In this document: positions 59,640 to 64,000 of the stretch, one piece after another
Layout: each line of letters opens with the position of its first letter
Position numbering within the stretch: position 1 is the stretch's first letter
Origin: Kaistia granuli DSM 23481
Lineage (GTDB): Bacteria > Pseudomonadota > Alphaproteobacteria > Rhizobiales > Kaistiaceae
Reading direction: 5' to 3'
Assembly: GCF_000380505.1 (NCBI RefSeq)
Contig: NZ_AQYH01000010.1
Location: forward strand, 124,001-188,000
Length of the DNA stretch: 64,000 nucleotides
Translations under genes and position numbers: made by a program
The notes under the pieces: generated by a model
Told to the model about the DNA's origin: nothing
The model's database searches: none
What the model saw: the letters and a program-made list of their open reading frames with translations, nothing else

Positions 59640-59669
59640 GCGGTTTGGGTCTCTCTCGAATGAATGCGG

Positions 59670-60491
59670 TCAGTCGGATGGCAGGGTCGCCAGGAAGTCG
59701 AGGACCTCGGCGTTGAAGAGGTGAGGCCGCTGCAGCGGCGCGAAATGGGTGACGCCTTCGACGAGGCGGAGGCGCGCGCGCGGCAGGGTCCGGGCCAGAT
59801 ACTCGGCATGCTCGGTCTTGATGAATTCGTCCTTCGGGCTCTGCAGGACGAGGACCGGCGCGTCGATCTCGGCGAGATCCTTGGCGCTATAGTTGGGCTG
59901 CGCGCCTTGCATGGTCGAGACTGCTTCCGAAAAGGCCTTGAAGGCGTCGGGCGTCACGGAAAGCGCCGCATAGTCCGCGACATGGCGGCTGAAGCAATTG
60001 TCGATCACTGGCGTCGGCACGAAAGGCTTGGTGCCGCTCGCATCGACGTTGCAGGCGAAGAAGAGCAGCCCGGACACTCGTTCTGGATGGCTGCGCGCCA
60101 ATACGAGCCCGGTGCAGGCGCCGTCGCTCCAGCCGACAATCGCCGCCTTCGGAATTTCCAGCTCGTCCATCACCGCGCCGACATCGGCGGCCAGGAGGTC
60201 ATAGGAGTAGGGCTGTCCGTCGCGCGTGCTGCGGCCATGGCCGCGGCTGTCGATGACGGTGACGGCATAGCCGGCCTTGACCAGCGCCGGCACCTGGTAG
60301 CCCCAGTTGCCGCCGTGCCCGAGCCCGCCATGCAGCAGGATCACCGGCTCGCCGCTGCCGAACTGCGCGTACCAGATGCGGGCGCCACGATGCGCCACAT
60401 AGGCCTGCCGGCCGGTCAGCGGCAGTGACGGCGCGCCCTCTGCTGCGAACCGGGCGAGATCATCGTCGGTCATTGTCATCGGAGCATCCAT
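59670..60491 (-). CDS. Alpha/beta hydrolase
   Basis: A 273-residue soluble alpha/beta hydrolase. The oxyanion HGGLGHG is at 54-60, the nucleophile S122 (VGWSDGA), an acid in LQSPKDEFI, and histidine in EGVTHFAPL. No signal peptide. It resembles esterase/haloalkane-dehalogenase-like proteins; substrate unknown. ATG at 60491 is used; 60479 (MTMTDDD) is a possible shorter start and neither has a strong ribosome-binding site. Upstream of the Lrp-type gene with 30 bp between, it may be co-transcribed with it and divergent from putA. Confidence 0.85.
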   Translation of the reverse strand: MDAPMTMTDDDLARFAAEGAPSLPLTGRQAYVAHRGARIWYAQFGSGEPVILLHGGLGHGGNWGYQVPALVKAGYAVTVIDSRGHGRSTRDGQPYSYDLLAADVGAVMDELEIPKAAIVGWSDGACTGLVLARSHPERVSGLLFFACNVDASGTKPFVPTPVIDNCFSRHVADYAALSVTPDAFKAFSEAVSTMQGAQPNYSAKDLAEIDAPVLVLQSPKDEFIKTEHAEYLARTLPRARLRLVEGVTHFAPLQRPHLFNAEVLDFLATLPSD

Positions 60492-60631
60492 CGGCTTGTG
60501 TCGAGAGGGATAGTGAAAATCACGCCAAAGGTGACCCTGGCCGAGATAATCACGGTTTGGGCTGGCATCAAACCCCAAAGCAGCGCTCATGGAGGCGATA
60601 GAGTGCGGCAAACGCCATCCCGGAGCTTTCC

Positions 60632-63600
60632 ATGCCGACCGCCGCCTTTGAACCCTTCCGCGCCCCCTACGCCGGCGACGACGCCTCGCTGATCCGCCAT
60701 GCGATCCGTGGCGCCATGCTCGACGCCAGCGCCGAGACACGCATCGACCGGCGCGCCACCGCCTTCATCGAGGCGATCCGTGGCCAGTCTGGCGCCGTCG
60801 GCGGCATCGAGGATTTCTTGCGCGAGTTCGGGCTTTCCACCCGCGAGGGGCTGGCGCTGATGGTGCTGGCCGAGGCGCTGCTGCGCGTGCCGGACTCCGC
60901 GACACAGGACCGCCTGATCGAGGACAAGCTCGGCGGCGCCGACTGGAGCGAGCACAGCGGCAAGGCGGAGGGTTGGTTCGTCTCCGCGTCGACCTGGGCA
61001 CTCGGCCTCTCAGCCCGCATCGTGACGCCGACGGACAGCGCCGACGGCATCATCGCCGGCCTCGTCAAGCGCGTTGGCACGCCGACGGTTCGTACCGCGA
61101 CACGCCAGGCGATGCGCTTCCTCGGCTATCATTTCGTGCTCGGCCAGACGATCCAGGACGGGCTGAAGCGGGCGAAGACGCTGGAAAAGCAAGGTTTCCG
61201 CTATTCCTACGACATGCTGGGCGAGGGCGCCCGCACCGCGGAGGATGCCGAACGCTATTTCGCGAGCTATGCCATGGCGATCGACGCCATCGGCAAGGGC
61301 GCCGGCAAGAAGGCGCTGCCGGACCGGCCGGGCATCTCCGTCAAGCTCTCGGCGCTGCATCCACGCTACGAGGCCACCAACCACACCCGTGTCATGGCGG
61401 AGCTGGTGCCACAGCTGGTCAAGCTGGCGGCGCAGGCCAAGAGCTACGACCTGAACTTCACCGTCGACGCCGAGGAGGCCGACCGGCTGGAGCTGTCGCT
61501 CGACGTCATCGCGGCGGCGCTCGCCGATCCCTCGCTCGCCGGCTGGGACGGCTTTGGTCTCGCCATCCAAGCCTATCAGAAGCGCGCCGCCGGGGTCATC
61601 GACTGGATCGGCGAACTGGCAAAAGCGCTCGACCGCAAGATGATGGTCCGCCTCGTCAAAGGCGCCTACTGGGATACGGAGATCAAGCGGGCGCAGGAGC
61701 GCGGGCTTGACGACTATCCCGTCTTCACCCGCAAGGCGGCGACGGACCAGAACTATCTGTTCTGCGCGCGAAAGCTGCTGGATCTGCGGCCGCGTATCTT
61801 CCCGCAATTCGCCACCCATAATGCGCTGACGGTCGCCACCATCCTGGAGATGGCCGGCGAGGCGACAGGCTTCGAGCTGCAGCGGCTGCACGGAATGGGC
61901 GAGGCGCTGCACAAGGCGGTGCATGAGAGTGTGCCGACGGTCTCGACTCGCATCTACGCGCCCGTCGGCGGCCACCGCGACCTGCTCGCCTATCTCGTCC
62001 GCCGCCTGCTCGAAAACGGCGCGAACTCCTCGTTTGTCGCGGTCGTCGGCGACCGGTCGGTGCCGATCGCCAGCCTGCTGGTCCGGCCCGACACGACGCT
62101 GGAAGGCGGCGCTCGCGCCCGCAACCGCAACTTGCCCCTGCCGGCGGATCTCTATGGCGAGAGCCGGCGCAACTCGGCCGGGCTCGAATTCGGCCATGCC
62201 GCGACTTTGGCGGCGCTGGTCGAGGGCATGAAAGCGGAGGACGGCACGGCGCTGGTCGCCAAGCCGGTGGTGGCGGTGCCGCTCGAAGACGGCCAGCCGC
62301 AGCCGGTGCTGAGCCCCGTCGATGGCAGGACGGTGGTTGGTTCGGTCGTTTCCTTGCCGGAGGACGCGGTCGACGCGGTCATGCAGGCGGGGCAGGCAGG
62401 TTTTCGCGCCTGGCAAGCGACCCCGGTCGAGGATCGTGCAGCCGCGCTGGAGCGGATGGCGGATCTGCTGGAGGCAAACCGCGACCGGCTGATGAGCCTG
62501 CTCGCCCGCGAGGCCGGCAAGACGCTGGCGGACGGCCTGTCGGAAGTACGCGAAGCGACGGATTTCTGCCGTTTCTACGCCGCCGAAGCGCGCCGGCATT
62601 TCGGCCAGTCGGTCCGGATGCCGGGCCCGACCGGCGAGCGCAACGAGTTGCAATATCGCGGTCGCGGCGTCTTCGTCGCCATCTCGCCGTGGAACTTCCC
62701 GCTCGCGATCTTCCTCGGCCAGGTGACGGCGGCGCTCGCGGCCGGCAATGCGGTCGTCGCCAAGCCGGCCGAGCAGACGCCTGTCATCGCCTTCGAGGCG
62801 ATCCGGCTGCTGCACGAGGCGGGCGTGCCCGTCGCCGCCTGCCAGCTCGCCCTCGGGGACGGCCGGATCGGCGCCCGACTTGTTAGCCATCCGTTAACCG
62901 CGGGCGTCGCCTTCACCGGCTCGACCGAGACGGCCTGGTCGATCAACCGTTCGCTCGCCGCGAAGCAGGGGCCGATCGTGCCGCTGATCGCCGAGACGGG
63001 TGGTCTGAACGCCATGATCGTCGACGCGACCGCCCTGCCGGAGCAGGTGACCGACGACGTCGTCGCCTCCGCCTTCCGCTCGGCCGGCCAGCGCTGCTCG
63101 GCGCTGCGCATCCTCTATCTGCAGGAAGACGTCGCCGATCGCATGCTGGAGATGATCACTGGCGCCGCTGCCGAACTCAAGGTAGGCGATCCGCGCGATC
63201 CGAAGACCGATCTCGGCCCGGTGATCGATGCCGAGGCGAAGGGCAATCTCGACCGCCACCTCGCCGCGATGCGGAAGACGGAGACGGTTCGCTTCGAGGG
63301 CAGGGTGCCCAACGCCGGCACCTATGTCGCGCCTGCCATCGTCGAGCTCAGGGAGGCAAAGACGCTCGATCGCGAGGTGTTCGGCCCGATCCTGCATGTC
63401 GTGCGCTGGAAGGCGAAGGAGCTCGACACGGTGATCGCTTCCGTCGCCGCGACCGGCTACGGCCTGACGCTCGGCATCCACAGCCGCATCGACGAGACGG
63501 TCGACGCCATCGTCGAGAAGCTCGCCGTCGGCAATGTCTATGTGAACCGCAACGTCATCGGCGCGGTGGTCGGCACCCAGCCCTTCGGCGGCTCCGGCCT

Positions 63601-63727
63601 CTCCGGCACCGGCCCGAAGGCGGGCGGCCCCAACTACCTGCTTCGGTTCGCCGAGGAGCAGGTGATTTCGGTCAACACGGCGGCGGCCGGCGGCAACGCC
63701 TCGCTGATGGCGATGGGGGACGGCTAG
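60632..63727 (+). CDS. putA: Bifunctional proline dehydrogenase / pyrroline-5-carboxylate dehydrogenase
   Basis: A 1031-residue PutA. The proline dehydrogenase barrel covers about 150-450 (FRYSYDMLGEGARTAEDAE, GISVKLSALHPRYE, MMVRLVKGAYWDTEIKRAQE, FATHNALTV). The aldehyde dehydrogenase domain follows (about 530-1000) with E788 (AETGGLN) and catalytic C822 (GQRCSALRI). There is no N-terminal ribbon-helix-helix DNA-binding domain, so this is a minimal bifunctional type and regulation should come from the Lrp-like protein. CGGAG precedes the ATG. It oxidises proline to glutamate. Confidence 0.96.
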   Translation: MPTAAFEPFRAPYAGDDASLIRHAIRGAMLDASAETRIDRRATAFIEAIRGQSGAVGGIEDFLREFGLSTREGLALMVLAEALLRVPDSATQDRLIEDKLGGADWSEHSGKAEGWFVSASTWALGLSARIVTPTDSADGIIAGLVKRVGTPTVRTATRQAMRFLGYHFVLGQTIQDGLKRAKTLEKQGFRYSYDMLGEGARTAEDAERYFASYAMAIDAIGKGAGKKALPDRPGISVKLSALHPRYEATNHTRVMAELVPQLVKLAAQAKSYDLNFTVDAEEADRLELSLDVIAAALADPSLAGWDGFGLAIQAYQKRAAGVIDWIGELAKALDRKMMVRLVKGAYWDTEIKRAQERGLDDYPVFTRKAATDQNYLFCARKLLDLRPRIFPQFATHNALTVATILEMAGEATGFELQRLHGMGEALHKAVHESVPTVSTRIYAPVGGHRDLLAYLVRRLLENGANSSFVAVVGDRSVPIASLLVRPDTTLEGGARARNRNLPLPADLYGESRRNSAGLEFGHAATLAALVEGMKAEDGTALVAKPVVAVPLEDGQPQPVLSPVDGRTVVGSVVSLPEDAVDAVMQAGQAGFRAWQATPVEDRAAALERMADLLEANRDRLMSLLAREAGKTLADGLSEVREATDFCRFYAAEARRHFGQSVRMPGPTGERNELQYRGRGVFVAISPWNFPLAIFLGQVTAALAAGNAVVAKPAEQTPVIAFEAIRLLHEAGVPVAACQLALGDGRIGARLVSHPLTAGVAFTGSTETAWSINRSLAAKQGPIVPLIAETGGLNAMIVDATALPEQVTDDVVASAFRSAGQRCSALRILYLQEDVADRMLEMITGAAAELKVGDPRDPKTDLGPVIDAEAKGNLDRHLAAMRKTETVRFEGRVPNAGTYVAPAIVELREAKTLDREVFGPILHVVRWKAKELDTVIASVAATGYGLTLGIHSRIDETVDAIVEKLAVGNVYVNRNVIGAVVGTQPFGGSGLSGTGPKAGGPNYLLRFAEEQVISVNTAAAGGNASLMAMGDG

Positions 63728-63749
63728 CCATTCCAGACTGCTGGAATGG
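63728..63749 (+). terminator. Hairpin directly after putA
   Basis: An exact 9-bp stem CCATTCCAG / CTGGAATGG with an ACTG loop begins at the putA stop. No U tract follows, so it may end transcription only weakly or protect the mRNA 3' end. Confidence 0.55.
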
Positions 63750-63832
63750 GGCTCTGGCCGTTGCCATGCCGGGGTGTTTTTGCGGATGTGGCGAGGCGGT
63801 GCGGCTGCTATGATTGAGGTGACGTAGGGCGT

Positions 63833-63849
63833 CCCCTCGTTTCGAGGGG
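63833..63849. repeat. Hairpin CCCCTCG-TTT-CGAGGGG
   Basis: A perfect 7-bp stem with a TTT loop, about 100 bp after putA and just before a promoter-like sequence. It may be a second terminator for putA, although no U tract is present. Confidence 0.45.
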
Positions 63850-63854
63850 GCGCG

Positions 63855-63882
63855 TTGTGCCCCGCGTGTCTTCTGCTATAAG
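63855..63882 (+). promoter_or_regulatory. Promoter-like site TTGTGC-N16-TATAAG
   Basis: A -35-like TTGTGC at 63855-63860 and a -10-like TATAAG at 63877-63882 are spaced 16 bp. It points to the open frame at 63925, about 40 bp away, and fits a housekeeping promoter. Confidence 0.5.
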
Positions 63883-63924
63883 CACGCGGCCGCCGGCAGG
63901 TGCGGTGAATGAGATGACCATTTC

Positions 63925-64000
63925 ATGGCTTTGAATGCTCAGGGGTCCGACACCGGGACCGCTCATCCGGGTGCGGACACCGCAGCGCCCGGAACGGCCG
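63925..64000 (+). CDS. Start of an unidentified gene (cut by window)
   Basis: The frame from the ATG at 63925 is open to the window edge and reads MALNAQGSDTGTAHPGADTA. It follows a promoter-like site, but no clear ribosome-binding site was seen. The visible 25 residues are low-complexity and not enough to name a family. Confidence 0.4.
   Translation, partial: MALNAQGSDTGTAHPGADTAAPGTA

Noticed and set aside
1-64000. CRISPR arrays and tRNA or rRNA genes
   Set aside because: No regular short repeats with spacers and no tRNA-like cloverleaf with a TTCGANNC arm or rRNA signature were noticed. The palindromes are singly dispersed, not spaced arrays. A covariance-model scan was not possible.

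Overview
The window looks like the chromosome of a high-GC alphaproteobacterium of the order Hyphomicrobiales (Rhizobiales). The main reasons are the block ccmI-ccmE-ccmF-ccmH / degP / OmpR-type two-component pair / glnE / pleC at 32.9-46.3 kb, which I recall as the rhizobial cycHJKL-degP-glnE-pleC order, a RcGTA-type gene transfer agent cluster, and dispersed palindromes of about 100-125 bp like those known from Rhizobium and Brucella. The genus cannot be named from sequence alone.

0-8.2 kb is a metabolic/accessory stretch. It holds a truncated AraC-type regulator divergent from an SDR oxidoreductase, two aldo/keto reductases, a secreted alpha/beta hydrolase, a DUF4239-like membrane protein and a second SDR. 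Two gene remnants lie here: a frameshifted 3' end of a PQQ-type beta-propeller dehydrogenase, and a broken isoaspartate-methyltransferase-like gene.

8.2-29.8 kb is an apparently complete GTA-like cluster: small and large terminase, portal, g3.5-like protein, prohead protease, capsid, adaptor, stopper, gp10-like protein, tail terminator, tail tube, chaperone-like proteins, short tape measure, DUF2460, DUF2163, NlpC/P60 peptidase, host-specificity protein, DUF2793, two head-spike-like proteins, endolysin and a holin-like protein. No integrase, repressor or replication gene was seen, which favours a GTA over a prophage. The cluster is interrupted between terminase and portal by a DUF4239-like gene and a convergent GGDEF diguanylate cyclase, and between g13 and g14 by a small opposite-strand gene. 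At least seven palindromic elements sit inside it, one of them in frame within the gp10-like gene.

29.8-49.1 kb is core chromosome: a PepSY protein with a PhoPQ/FeuPQ-like two-component system, a glycine-zipper lipoprotein, cytochrome c maturation genes, DegP with its own two-component system, GlnE, PleC and aminopeptidase N. 49.3-51.9 kb is a copper-handling module (DUF2946-like, YcnI, CopC-CopD fusion). 52.0-58.9 kb is a sugar or polyol catabolic operon (LacI regulator, TIM-barrel isomerase, Gfo/Idh/MocA dehydrogenase, RbsABC-type transporter) ending in a strong terminator. 59.2-63.7 kb is proline catabolism (Lrp/PutR-like regulator, alpha/beta hydrolase, bifunctional PutA), followed by the start of an unidentified gene at the window edge.

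The most unusual signals are the in-frame palindromic element in a GTA structural gene, the concentration of palindromes in the GTA cluster, and the c-di-GMP synthase embedded between terminase and portal.
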